From the NCBI RefSeq assembly GCF_002259485.1, contig NZ_NPGA01000008.1, positions 278,686 through 342,685 on the forward strand: 64,000 bases of DNA, given 5' to 3'. The stretch comes from Rhodococcus sp. 14-1411-2a (lineage in GTDB: Bacteria; Actinomycetota; Actinomycetes; Mycobacteriales; Mycobacteriaceae). A model generated the notes under the pieces. The model ran no database searches. It saw only the letters and a list, made by a program, of their open reading frames with translations, and had not been told where the DNA came from. How positions within the stretch are numbered: the first letter of the stretch is position 1; each line of letters starts with the position of its first letter. Position numbers and translations under genes: made by a program. Shown here piece after piece: positions 1-8,464 of this stretch.

Positions 1-1155
1 GAAAGCAACCATCGACGCATACTTCTCCGCCAGTTGCTTTTCGCGTCGACCGCTGAGGAATGTGCGGATCGAGACTCGTCCGAGGGCACCGGAGCTGATG
101 TTGCCTGCGACCGAGTAGTCGAGGAAGACACCCTCGATCGTGCGGTCCGCTGAAACGTAGGCGATACCGTCCGCTTGTGACGCCGGCCGAGAGCCGAGAC
201 GGACTGGCTTACCGTCGATACGCACCTCACCCGATGAGGGGTGCGTGAGTCCGGCGAGCGCGCGGATGACCTGATCGGCGCCTGATCCGATCTGGCCGAA
301 CACCGTGAGCACCTCGCCGGGCTGGACTGCGAACGAGACGTCGGTGAACTGGTGCGGAGCGGTGAGGTTGGAAACGGTGATCAGGCGGCGCTCCGCGAGT
401 GGCGGTAGGCCTTCGATCGGTTGCGCGGCGGCGGCGGTGTGTTCGTGTCCGAGCATCATCGTCACCACTTGGTTCATCTCGAACTCGGTGGTCACGTCCG
501 AGGCGACGACCCTGCCGGATCGCATGATGGTGATGCGATCTGCGAGCGTGAACACTTCGCCGAGCCGGTGGGTGATGTAGACGATGCCATGCCCCTTGGC
601 CACGAGATTGCGCACGACTGCGTGGACGCGTTCGATCTCGTTGTCGGACAACGTCGCCGTCGGCTCATCGAGGATCAACACTTTCGCATCGGCGTAGACG
701 CCGCGGGCGATCTCGAGAAGTTGGCGTTGAGCGAGCGGCAGTGACTCGACCGGCATGTCCAGGTCCAGACCGCCGAGTCCAGCTTCGTCGAGTGCGGAGC
801 GTATGCCGGCTTCGAGCGCGCCGTGGCGAAGAAAGATGCTTCGTCCGTCGTAGCCTCCCATCTCCATGTTTTCGCGTACCGAGAGCTCGGGGACGACGGA
901 CAGTTCCTGGAAGACCATTGCCACATCGAGGTCGCCGCTTCGGCTGCCGATGAGCTCGCCCTCGTCGGCGGTGTACACCCCCGCGATGATCTTCATCAGG
1001 GTGCTCTTGCCGGCACCGTTCTCGCCGAGCAGGGCGTGCACTTCGCCGCCGTGGAAATCGATCGAGACGTCGTCGAGGGCTCGTGTGCCGCCGAAGGTCT
1101 TGCTGATCCCGACCACGCGCATCAAAGCGGTGCTGCCCGCCGAAGTGAGAGCCAC
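1..1155 (-). CDS. Sugar ABC transporter ATP-binding protein (RbsA/XylG type), 3' end outside window
   Basis: ATPase of a carbohydrate-uptake ABC transporter with two nucleotide-binding domains in one chain. Translating the minus strand from a GTG at 1155 gives a Walker A GENGAGKST near residue 40, then a Walker B region reading LILDEPTA. The start of the second, degenerate domain follows. A strong AGGAGG ribosome site lies just upstream of the GTG. About 385 residues are visible; the family is usually near 500, so the C-terminal end runs off the left edge. The gene is divergent from a LacI-type regulator, and three LacI-like operators lie between them, so induction by the imported sugar is likely. 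The substrate cannot be told. Cytoplasmic face of the membrane, paired with a permease and binding protein that must lie outside the window. Confidence 0.9.
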   Translation of the reverse strand, partial: MALTSAGSTALMRVVGISKTFGGTRALDDVSIDFHGGEVHALLGENGAGKSTLMKIIAGVYTADEGELIGSRSGDLDVAMVFQELSVVPELSVRENMEMGGYDGRSIFLRHGALEAGIRSALDEAGLGGLDLDMPVESLPLAQRQLLEIARGVYADAKVLILDEPTATLSDNEIERVHAVVRNLVAKGHGIVYITHRLGEVFTLADRITIMRSGRVVASDVTTEFEMNQVVTMMLGHEHTAAAAQPIEGLPPLAERRLITVSNLTAPHQFTDVSFAVQPGEVLTVFGQIGSGADQVIRALAGLTHPSSGEVRIDGKPVRLGSRPASQADGIAYVSADRTIEGVFLDYSVAGNISSGALGRVSIRTFLSGRREKQLAEKYASMVAF

Positions 1156-1190
1156 GTCAACCTCCTGTGTAGGTGTGCGCTGAATCACGG

Positions 1191-1232
1191 ATGCAAGCGC
1201 TCGCATAACTATGACGATGCAAGCGCTTGCTG
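1191..1232. promoter_or_regulatory. Two LacI-family operators upstream of the ABC ATPase
   Basis: Two 16-bp near-palindromes, at 1191-1206 (ATGCAAGCGCTCGCAT) and 1217-1232 (ATGCAAGCGCTTGCTG). The core GCAAGCGCTTGC at 1219-1230 is a perfect palindrome with the central CG typical of LacI-family operators. Their centres are 26 bp apart and they lie 36-77 bp upstream of the ATPase start. Assignment to the adjacent LacI protein is inference. Confidence 0.75.
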
Positions 1233-1316
1233 TCAACCACCTCTAGCCATACCGCCTCTGAAATGCTGAGATATGCAGCGTTCGTCCACCGAGGATTGAG
1301 CAGATCAGCCAATATC

Positions 1317-1332
1317 GTGCATGCGCTTGCAT
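1317..1332. promoter_or_regulatory. Third LacI-family operator upstream of lacI-type gene
   Basis: GTGCATGCGCTTGCAT matches 14 of 16 positions of the symmetric consensus ATGCAAGCGCTTGCAT formed by the two upstream sites. It lies 63 bp before the regulator start and 100 bp from the second site. This suggests autoregulation and possibly looping between sites. Confidence 0.65.
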
Positions 1333-1394
1333 CGTGGCCGTACGATGTGAGCGTTCGGCCACGACGTGTGGTCGCGGTACATGGGAGGCCTTGC

Positions 1395-2414
1395 ATGCGC
1401 GCTCGACTCGAGGACGTAGCTCGGCAGGCCAATGTCCATCCGGCGACAGCCTCGCGGGCGCTGAACGAACGCACACGCCACCGGGTGAGTCCCGATACCC
1501 TCAATCGAGTACTCGCCGTGGCACGCGAGCTCAACTATCTACCCAACAGTATGGCTCGTAGCCTCGCCAGTGCGCGGTCGTTCACGATCGGGGTGATCGT
1601 CGGCGATCTGGCGGTGCCCTTGTTCGCGGACCTCCTCCGGGGTATCGACGACGTGGCGACGGCCGCCGGGTACTCGACTCTCATCGTCGACACCGCCAAC
1701 GACCGCGGTCGTGAGCTCACCCATCTTCGAAACCTGGGGGCGCAACGCGTCGACGGGCTGGTCGTCACCACGAACATGCTGGGCGATCCCGATGGATCAG
1801 CACGATTCACCGCGATAGCGCCGACGATCAATCTGCTGCGCGCATCGGAACAGGCCACCGAACCGGAGGTGGTCAGCAACGACGAATCCGGGATGCGCCA
1901 GATCGTCGATCACCTGGTGTCGTTGGGCCACAGTCGCATTGCGCACGTAGCTGGGCCGCCCACGATCAGTACCGCGGTGGCGAGGCTGCGTGGCTACCGC
2001 TTAGCCATGCTCGAGCACGGTCTCGTTCCCGACGACGATCTGATCGTCACTGTCGACCAGATCGGCCCCACCCAGGGCCGAACCGCCTGTGGCTGGCTCG
2101 TAGAGAACACCGATTGCACCGCAATCACCGGTTTCAACGATCTGGTCACCTTCGGTGTACTCAAGGAACTTCGCGCTCGAAAGATCGGGTGCCCCGACGA
2201 CATCAGTGTCGCGGGATACAGCGATATCCCAGCAGCCGATCTTGTACATCCGGCTCTGACGACGGTGTCGGTCGACCACTACGAGATGGGCGCCGAAGCG
2301 GCACGGTTGTTGCTACGGACGCTCGATGATTCCGGCGATCACCACGCGGCGTCGGTGCGCTTCCCCGTGCACCTCGTAGTGCGTGAATCCACGGGGCCTG
2401 TGTCCGCCCGTTGA
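1395..2414 (+). CDS. LacI-family transcriptional regulator
   Basis: Sugar-responsive repressor, 339 residues, the usual LacI length. The N-terminal helix-turn-helix reads RLEDVARQANVHPATASRAL and is followed by the hinge region LNYLPNSMARSLAS. A periplasmic-binding-protein-like effector domain makes up the rest (ends with SVDHYEMGAEAARLLL). An in-frame open frame extends upstream to 1227, but the ATG at 1395 is preceded by GGGAGG at 1383-1388 and starts directly at the HTH, so it is preferred. The gene is divergent from the partial ABC ATPase, with three operator-like palindromes in between. It most likely represses that transporter and itself. The effector sugar is unknown. Confidence 0.92.
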   Translation: MRARLEDVARQANVHPATASRALNERTRHRVSPDTLNRVLAVARELNYLPNSMARSLASARSFTIGVIVGDLAVPLFADLLRGIDDVATAAGYSTLIVDTANDRGRELTHLRNLGAQRVDGLVVTTNMLGDPDGSARFTAIAPTINLLRASEQATEPEVVSNDESGMRQIVDHLVSLGHSRIAHVAGPPTISTAVARLRGYRLAMLEHGLVPDDDLIVTVDQIGPTQGRTACGWLVENTDCTAITGFNDLVTFGVLKELRARKIGCPDDISVAGYSDIPAADLVHPALTTVSVDHYEMGAEAARLLLRTLDDSGDHHAASVRFPVHLVVRESTGPVSAR

Positions 2415-2704
2415 CCGGTCGGCGGCATCGGATCGACTGCACTGCCCAGAACAGGGCCGTGAAGTGAGTTGCCTTTCAGCGTCCTCATGTGGCAGTCCGC
2501 AGGGTTCGCTGCGCCGCCGGGAGGGCCACAGTCAATCTGTGCGCTCGAGTACAGCGCGATATCGGTCAGAGCGTCCCTGACAGCGCAACACGTGTCCACG
2601 CGGGTGCGGTACTCGAATGCGCTGTGCAGCAATGAGATCGAACGCAGGTCGAGCGGACGGTATCTGCCGCGCTGACGCCGGTCACCGGTCGCCGGTGGTG
2701 TTGT

Positions 2705-2740
2705 GACGGTGACGGTATCGCTGCCGATACCGTCACCGTC
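2705..2740. terminator. Strong hairpin between convergent genes
   Basis: Perfect 16-bp inverted repeat (2705-2720 with 2725-2740) around a 4-nt CTGC loop, between the convergent LacI gene and the SDR gene. There is no T-tract, which is common for actinobacterial terminators. It is probably a bidirectional terminator. The rest of the 2415-2773 interval shows nothing recognisable. Confidence 0.7.
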
Positions 2741-2773
2741 CTGTGTGCGGTCAGACGAGTGGGATGTGCCGGT

Positions 2774-3499
2774 TCACGGGGTGGTGAATCCGCCGTCTAC
2801 CGGTAGCTGTGCGCCGGTGATGAACGATGCGGCGTCACTGGCGAGGAAGGTGATGGCGGCAGCGACTTCTTCCGGCCGCCCGGCCCGGGCGAGCGGAGTC
2901 ACCGCGATGAGACCATCGCTGATGGATTGATCCTGCGCGTCCGTCATCGGGGTGACGATGAGTCCCGGGTGGACGGAGTTGACGCGAATGTTCTCCGGCG
3001 CGTAGGTGACCGCAGCGTTCTTGGACATCGTGGTGACGGCCCCTTTCGATGCCTGGTACGCCGAGACACCGGCCGCTCCGACCAGGCCCCAGATGGACGA
3101 CACGTTGACGATCGATCCACCGCCACGAGCGCGCATCAGAGGGATGACAGTGCGCATTCCGTAGAAGACACCGGTTTGGTTGACCCCGACGATCGAGTGC
3201 CAGGTCTCGACGTCGATGTCGGTGATCGTGTCGTACGAACCGACGAGGCCGGCGTTGTTCACCAAAATGTCGGCCCCGCCTTCTGCCTCGAGGACTTCGG
3301 CGGCAAGCCGAGACCACTGATCGAGGTCGGCGACATCGAGAGACCGCTGGTGTACCGACTTTCCGACGGTGGCAGGTTCGGTGAACGCGCGGTCGCACGA
3401 GTACACAGTCGCACCGGCATCGGAGAGCATTTGCGCAGTGGCATAACCGATTCCGCTGGCGGATCCGGTTACTATGGCGACTTTTCCGTTCAGTGTCAT
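2774..3499 (-). CDS. SDR-family NAD(P)-dependent oxidoreductase
   Basis: Classical short-chain dehydrogenase, 241 residues. Visible motifs are the Rossmann glycine motif TGSASGIG near residue 12, NNAG near residue 84, the catalytic Ser in VNVSSIWG, and YQASKG supplying Tyr and Lys. The C-terminal sequence TGAQLPVDGGFTTP is typical of the family. GGAGGAG precedes the ATG at 3499. It is the last gene of the operon binding protein/ATPase/permease/SDR, 32 bp after the permease, so it probably oxidises or reduces the imported sugar or polyol or a derivative. The exact substrate is unknown. Confidence 0.9.
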   Translation of the reverse strand: MTLNGKVAIVTGSASGIGYATAQMLSDAGATVYSCDRAFTEPATVGKSVHQRSLDVADLDQWSRLAAEVLEAEGGADILVNNAGLVGSYDTITDIDVETWHSIVGVNQTGVFYGMRTVIPLMRARGGGSIVNVSSIWGLVGAAGVSAYQASKGAVTTMSKNAAVTYAPENIRVNSVHPGLIVTPMTDAQDQSISDGLIAVTPLARAGRPEEVAAAITFLASDAASFITGAQLPVDGGFTTP

Positions 3500-3531
3500 C
3501 TCGTTCTCCTCCTGTGGTGGTGTGGATGCGG

Positions 3532-4581
3532 TCATGCGGGCGGTTGATTGCCTGTGAGCCGGGAGATCAACAGCGCGACGAGGATGATTCCGCCGGTGGT
3601 GGCGTCGATCCAGTATCCGGGAACAGCGGACAGGATCAGCACGTTCTGAATGAGAACGAGCAGCAACACACCGCCGCATGCACCGGCCATGGTGCCCTTG
3701 CCGCCGTTGAGTGACACCCCGCCGAGCACGGCCGCTGCGAACGCGCTGAAGATCAGGTTCTGGCCGAGGGATGCGGGTATCGAGGCGATACGCCCGACCT
3801 GCAGCAGCCCGGCGAGAGCGGCGAGCATTCCCGCCACGACGAACACTCCGAGAACGATGCGTTCGACCCGGACGCCGGCAACACGCGCGGCCTGCTGATT
3901 TCCGCCCACGGCGTAGAGCATCCGACCGGCTTTGTGCCGGGTCAGGAACAGGGTCAGCACGGCGAAGACGGCAATTGCGACCACGAACGAGGTGGGCACG
4001 CCGGCGAAGCTCGATTGGCCCATGACCGTCATCTCCGGCGGCAGCGACGAGAGCGTTTCGCCCTTCGTCAGACCGAGGCTGACTCCGCGCAGCAAGATCA
4101 ACGTGGCCAGGGTGGCGATGAATGCGTTGAATTTGAGATAGACGACCAGAAATCCGTTGAACAACCCGATGAATGCACCGACGACGAAGATCGCAATGAT
4201 CGCCAGGATCGGCGACCCGAGTATGTCGAGGCCCCCGTTGGTGGTGGACAGAAACAGGTAGGCCCCGACCATCGGGGCGAGACCGAACGTAGATTCCAGG
4301 GACAGATCGAATTTGCCGGTGATCAGGACCAGCGTCAGGCCCATCACCAGAACGGCGAGCTCGCTCGCCTGCTGGAGGACACCGAAGATGTTGTCGTACG
4401 ACAGGAACGAGCTGTTGAGCAGCCCTCCCGCGATGATGACGACGACAAGGACCGGCAAGATCGCCAGTTCGGGTTTGCGCAGGAACGACACCGCGCCGCC
4501 GAACGTGGATCTGCCGGAATGCGTCGATTTCTCGGGCATCGATGCGCCCGCGCCTGCTGCATTCGTTGTTGAGGTACTCAT
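3532..4581 (-). CDS. Sugar ABC transporter permease (RbsC type)
   Basis: Membrane permease of the BPD_transp_2/RbsC family, 349 residues. A hydrophilic N-terminal tail of about 30 residues is followed by roughly nine to ten hydrophobic segments. The conserved family stretch GVSLNGGKGTMAGACGGV is present near residue 290. The start codon overlaps the stop of the upstream ATPase (ATGA), indicating translational coupling. It works with the ATPase at 4581-6152 and the lipoprotein at 6137-7186 to import a sugar or polyol. Confidence 0.92.
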   Translation of the reverse strand: MSTSTTNAAGAGASMPEKSTHSGRSTFGGAVSFLRKPELAILPVLVVVIIAGGLLNSSFLSYDNIFGVLQQASELAVLVMGLTLVLITGKFDLSLESTFGLAPMVGAYLFLSTTNGGLDILGSPILAIIAIFVVGAFIGLFNGFLVVYLKFNAFIATLATLILLRGVSLGLTKGETLSSLPPEMTVMGQSSFAGVPTSFVVAIAVFAVLTLFLTRHKAGRMLYAVGGNQQAARVAGVRVERIVLGVFVVAGMLAALAGLLQVGRIASIPASLGQNLIFSAFAAAVLGGVSLNGGKGTMAGACGGVLLLVLIQNVLILSAVPGYWIDATTGGIILVALLISRLTGNQPPA

Positions 4582-6152
4582 CAGAGTGCACCTGCCGACA
4601 TGGTGGAGCCTTCCATTGCTGCGACCAGCTGGTCGTCGGGAATGTTGGAGTCTTCGAGGGCTTTTCGGCCGCGTACCCAGACCTGGACGCGATCGCAGAA
4701 TGCCAGTTCCTCGGGTTCGTCGCTGACGACGATGACGGCGAGTCCGCGGGCACGATACTGCTCGACGATGTCCATGATGGTGCCCTTGGAGGCGATATCG
4801 ACACCGGCTGTCGGGTGCATGAGCACCAGAACCTTGGGTTGTGGTCCGAGTGCGGCACCGAGCAGCACCTTCTGTTGGTTACCGCCGCTGAGCTGGCCGA
4901 CCGGTTGTGCCACCGACGAGCAGGCAATCCCGAGCTCGTCGCGGGCGGTGTCAGCAGCGCGGTGTCTGCGGCGCGTGCTCAGCATGCCCCGGGTGCTGAG
5001 CATCGGAAGCGTGGTGAAGGTGATGTTGTCTTCGATCGACATCTCCCCCACCAGTCCGGTCTTGATGCGATCTTCGGGTACGAGAGTGACACCGGTGCGA
5101 ACCGCTGTGTGCGAGTCCCACTTTCGGACGGCGTGGCCGTCGAGTGTGATGCTGCCCTTCCATTTCGGTAGATGCCCGGAAATGGCGTGCGCGATCTGTC
5201 GGCTACCGGACCCGGCGTGGCCGGCAAGACCGACTACCTCCCCTGCGTGCAAGGTGAGCGAGAAGGTGTCATGGAGACCGCTGATCTCGAGATCGGCGAC
5301 TTCGAGTACCACCGGCGAGGTGGTATTCGGGGCGCGACTCGCGCCGGTGTGTGTGGCGACCTTGCGCGCGGAATCGTTGCCGACCATAGCGGTGACCATG
5401 TCGTCGGTGCTCAGTTCTTTTGCGCTGCCGTGCAATACGTCGTGTCCGTTGCGGAGGACGGTAACCGAATCACACACCTGAGGGACTTCGTCGAGGTGAT
5501 GGGAAATGAACATGAAGGTCACGCCGCGGTCGCGGAGTTGATTGACCCTGGACATGAGGGAGTCGATTTCACCGGCCACGAGTTGCGCGGTGGGCTCGTC
5601 GAGGATGACGAATCGTGATCCCTGGGCGAGCGCGCGCACGATCTCGATCATCTGCGCCTCGCCGACACCGAGTTCGGCTACTCGTTGGTGCGGCGAGAGT
5701 GGAATTTCCCACTCGTCGAGCTGCTGTTGGGCGTTGCGGTTGACGGTCTTCCAGTTGACCCACCGCCGGTCGTTGTAGGTGTTGAGGTAGATGTTCTCTG
5801 CCACACTGAGTTCGGGGACCAGGGTGCGGTGCTGGTAGACGCAGGAGACTCGGCTCAGCCATGCCTTGCGGTCTGTCAGTGCGGGTGCCGGTTCACCGGA
5901 GAATTCCAGCGTTCCCGAATCCAAGGCGTGCAGGCCCGTGAGGGTGGCGACAAGCGTGGACTTGCCGGCTCCGTTTCGTCCCACCAGTCCGTGCGATTCA
6001 CCTTGGCGGATGGTGATCGAGAGGTCATCGAGTGCGGTAGTCGCTCCGAATCTTTTCACCGCGTTGCGCACGACCACCAGGGGTTCACCGGCGGTCTCGT
6101 GTGCCGGCGGAATGGTCGCAGGGTTGCGCGGGGTGGTCACTGGTTGCCCCAC
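4581..6152 (-). CDS. Sugar ABC transporter ATP-binding protein (RbsA type)
   Basis: 523-residue double ATPase. The first domain carries Walker A GRNGAGKST near residue 60 and Walker B VILDEPTAQ. The second domain is degenerate in Walker A (GHAGSGSRQ) but keeps a signature-like LSGGNQQK, as is normal for sugar importers of this class. The GTG at 6152 overlaps the end of the binding-protein gene by 16 bp; a second GTG four codons later is an alternative start. It powers uptake through the permease that follows. Confidence 0.92.
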   Translation of the reverse strand: MGQPVTTPRNPATIPPAHETAGEPLVVVRNAVKRFGATTALDDLSITIRQGESHGLVGRNGAGKSTLVATLTGLHALDSGTLEFSGEPAPALTDRKAWLSRVSCVYQHRTLVPELSVAENIYLNTYNDRRWVNWKTVNRNAQQQLDEWEIPLSPHQRVAELGVGEAQMIEIVRALAQGSRFVILDEPTAQLVAGEIDSLMSRVNQLRDRGVTFMFISHHLDEVPQVCDSVTVLRNGHDVLHGSAKELSTDDMVTAMVGNDSARKVATHTGASRAPNTTSPVVLEVADLEISGLHDTFSLTLHAGEVVGLAGHAGSGSRQIAHAISGHLPKWKGSITLDGHAVRKWDSHTAVRTGVTLVPEDRIKTGLVGEMSIEDNITFTTLPMLSTRGMLSTRRRHRAADTARDELGIACSSVAQPVGQLSGGNQQKVLLGAALGPQPKVLVLMHPTAGVDIASKGTIMDIVEQYRARGLAVIVVSDEPEELAFCDRVQVWVRGRKALEDSNIPDDQLVAAMEGSTMSAGAL

Positions 6153-7186
6153 AGGGACGGATCGTCGGCGTTCTCACGCGTGACGACGGGCGCAGGGAGC
6201 AGATCGACCAAGAACCCGTCTTGCTCTACTACTTCACTGCCATGCTCGGTCGGACCCGCCGCAAGCGACACTCCTTCGTGGCCCTGGCCTAGGTAGTCGA
6301 CGCTGATCTTGCTGTACTCGGGGACCGGCTGGACGATCGCGGCGTCGAGGGTGCCGGCTCGAACGGCGTCCATTGCGGACTTGCCACCGTCGACCGAGAC
6401 CAGGGTGACATGGCCTGGTGCACCGACGGGAACGGATCGCCCGCGACCGTTGAGCGCGGCAGCGACGGGGTCGAGGTAGAGGGTGTCCGAGGCGAGGTAC
6501 ACCCCGGCCAGGTCTGCGTTTTCGCTCAGGACGGTCTGCATGACCGACCCTGCGCGTGGTCCGCTCCAGTTCGCAGGCTGTTCGATGACGTCGATGTCGG
6601 GGAACTTCTCGGCAATTGTGTCGGTGAATCCGGCGGATCGATCACGTCCGTTGGACGTAGCGATGTCTCCGGTGATGTTGAGTACTTTGCCGCCGCCGGG
6701 AAGTCGTTGCCCCATCTGCTCGGCGGCGCTGACTCCCATGGCGTAGTTGTCGGCTTTGACGACGGCGTATGCGGTACCGGCGGACGGTTTGTCGTCGACG
6801 ACTACCACGGGAACGTTGCGGCTTGCGGCGTAGTCGAGCGCGGGCTTGATCGCGTCGCGGTCCACGACACCAGCCATGATGCTGTTCGCGCCCGCTGTGA
6901 TCAGGTTCCGGATATCGGTGACCTGCTGGCCGCTGCTGCGGTTGGCGTTGGTGGTCTGCACGACTTCGCCGCCTGCTGCCTCCGCGGCCGAGGTGGCCTC
7001 GTCGATGAGAATGGAGAAGAAGGGTGTGTCCAGGGCCGGCACGGAGATGCCTACTTTGAGCGGGCCACTGTTGTCGATGGCTCCACTGTTCGGGCCGGTT
7101 CCGCAGCCGGCGAGAGTGCCGATACCCAAGGCGGTGACGGCAAGGGCCGATGCGGTGCGGAACGTGCGCTGCGAAATGAGACGCAT
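6137..7186 (-). CDS. Sugar-binding lipoprotein of ABC transporter
   Basis: Periplasmic-binding-protein type 1 (ribose/galactose-like) lipoprotein. The ATG at 7186 is chosen because AGGAGA lies just upstream and a signal peptide follows directly. Hydrophobic residues 10-24 end in the lipobox LAGC, so the Cys would be lipidated and the protein anchored on the outer face of the membrane. The mature part starts with the family pattern KVGISVPALDTPFF. It is the first gene of the transport operon and defines its specificity, which is unknown from sequence; an SDR and a sugar-isomerase-like enzyme nearby argue for a sugar or polyol. Confidence 0.92.
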   Translation of the reverse strand: MRLISQRTFRTASALAVTALGIGTLAGCGTGPNSGAIDNSGPLKVGISVPALDTPFFSILIDEATSAAEAAGGEVVQTTNANRSSGQQVTDIRNLITAGANSIMAGVVDRDAIKPALDYAASRNVPVVVVDDKPSAGTAYAVVKADNYAMGVSAAEQMGQRLPGGGKVLNITGDIATSNGRDRSAGFTDTIAEKFPDIDVIEQPANWSGPRAGSVMQTVLSENADLAGVYLASDTLYLDPVAAALNGRGRSVPVGAPGHVTLVSVDGGKSAMDAVRAGTLDAAIVQPVPEYSKISVDYLGQGHEGVSLAAGPTEHGSEVVEQDGFLVDLLPAPVVTRENADDPSLWGNQ

Positions 7187-7324
7187 GGAAGGGTTCTCCT
7201 GATCTGGGGCCGACGCACGGACGTCGGGGACGTGCACCTGGCGAGGTTGCGGGTATCCGCAAGTGAGGCGCTCTTCACACCGCCGAGCCCAGATATTTCA
7301 CCGTGGCTGAACAGTGTGAGTCAG

Positions 7325-7354
7325 ATCATGCAGCGTTTACAGTGTGGTTGTCAA
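7325..7354 (-). promoter_or_regulatory. Candidate promoter of the binding-protein operon
   Basis: On the minus strand, TTGACA (7349-7354) is followed after 18 nt by CATGAT (7325-7330). This lies about 140 bp upstream of the binding-protein ATG in the space after the XRE-cupin gene. The -35 is perfect and the -10 matches four of six positions. Confidence 0.45.
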
Positions 7355-7468
7355 CACTCCACGCGAGACGTGTTCGCGAGCGGCGCTAGTCGCGCTCTAC
7401 GCCGGATCGACCACGGCGCGGCTGGGTTCCCGCACTGGCGAGGGAGTGCTCCTGCGCAGAACGAGTGC

Positions 7469-8155
7469 TTAGGACTGGGACGCGGACCGGCTCGCTGCGG
7501 AGGCATGAGTGAAGCTGCTCATGACCTCGGTAAGGGTCTTCTCCACATCGAGCTCGGCATGGGGATCGAAAATCAACCAGATGCCGGTCGTGCGTTCGGT
7601 TGTCGGGTTGGAGAACAGGTGAGGCCGGGTGGAGTCGAAGCAGAACGAATCGCCTGCATGCAACTCGTGCTCGTCGAAGTCGAGCTTGAGCCGGAGCGTC
7701 CCTTCGAGAATGCAGGCGAATTCTTGACCTTGATGACGCATCGAGCGGCCCTCGGCCGAACTCGACGCCCCGCCCTCGTAGGTGACGAACAGCGTCTGTA
7801 GCCCCGCATGCCCGCCGGTGGACAGCTTTTCCCACCGGACACCGTTCTCCATGTCGAGAACCGGGTTGTCGGATTTGCGTTGAATACCTGCTCGGGCGTC
7901 GCGGGCACGCGCCTCTGCGCGGCGTCCAGCCGCAGCGGCGGGTGACTCCGAATCGTCGCCGGTCACCAGTTCATCGAGCGAAAGGCCGAGGGCCGCCGCG
8001 AGGCCGAACAACGTCTTCACCGACGGCTGCGTCTTACCGTTTTCCACTTGTGAGAGCAGGCTGGTGGAGATACCGACACGCCCCGCGACCTCGCGCAACG
8101 GGAGCTTGCGCTCCCGGCGTGCTCGCTTGAGTGCACTTCCGATCTCGTCCGTCAC
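7469..8155 (-). CDS. XRE-family regulator with C-terminal cupin domain
   Basis: 228-residue regulator. The N-terminal HTH_XRE region reads REVAGRVGISTSLLSQVENG. A basic/alanine linker follows, then a cupin fold with the sequence HQGQEFACILEGTLRL and a later HAGDSFCFDSTRPH metal/ligand-type motif. GTG at 8155 is preferred because GAGGAAAGGG precedes it; the frame is open further upstream to 8236. It lies between the ABC operon and the divergent isomerase gene and probably controls one or both in response to a small ligand bound by the cupin. Confidence 0.85.
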   Translation of the reverse strand: MTDEIGSALKRARRERKLPLREVAGRVGISTSLLSQVENGKTQPSVKTLFGLAAALGLSLDELVTGDDSESPAAAAGRRAEARARDARAGIQRKSDNPVLDMENGVRWEKLSTGGHAGLQTLFVTYEGGASSSAEGRSMRHQGQEFACILEGTLRLKLDFDEHELHAGDSFCFDSTRPHLFSNPTTERTTGIWLIFDPHAELDVEKTLTEVMSSFTHASAASRSASQS

Positions 8156-8290
8156 AATCAGCCCTTTCCTCGCCGCTTCGGCTGCAACGACCGCCTGCCG
8201 AACGCCGCGCACCATGATCTCCGGCCGAGGACACAAAGACCAGCGCGACCGTCGGAGATTTCCGTCTGCGCTGCTTTATCGACCAACAAC

Positions 8291-8320
8291 TTGACATCGT
8301 CAGTAAATCACACCGATGAT
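8291..8320 (+). promoter_or_regulatory. Candidate promoter of the isomerase gene
   Basis: TTGACA (8291-8296) followed after 18 nt by GATGAT (8315-8320), inside the 309-bp divergent space 8156-8464. Two TCAGTA half-sites (8300 and 8335 areas) flank it and could belong to a regulator site. Nothing else was recognised in this interval. Confidence 0.35.
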
Positions 8321-8464
8321 GTGGGTCACAGATTTCAGTATGAGTAAACTATTGGGCGTGGCGGCGATAACCGCCCACGACAATGACCACCACCGCACTG
8401 CGGCACACGATCGCCCGAGGACCACGCAGGCGGCTGGGCAACACCGACATTCAGGAGACATCTC

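Noticed and set aside
1227..1394. N-terminal extension of the LacI regulator
   Set aside because: The frame is open, but it crosses an operator, has no homology and the later ATG has a good ribosome site directly before the HTH.
2774..4927. A 717-codon frame covering SDR and permease
   Set aside because: Only its C-terminal third is the SDR; the rest is a reverse-frame shadow of the permease and ATPase genes.
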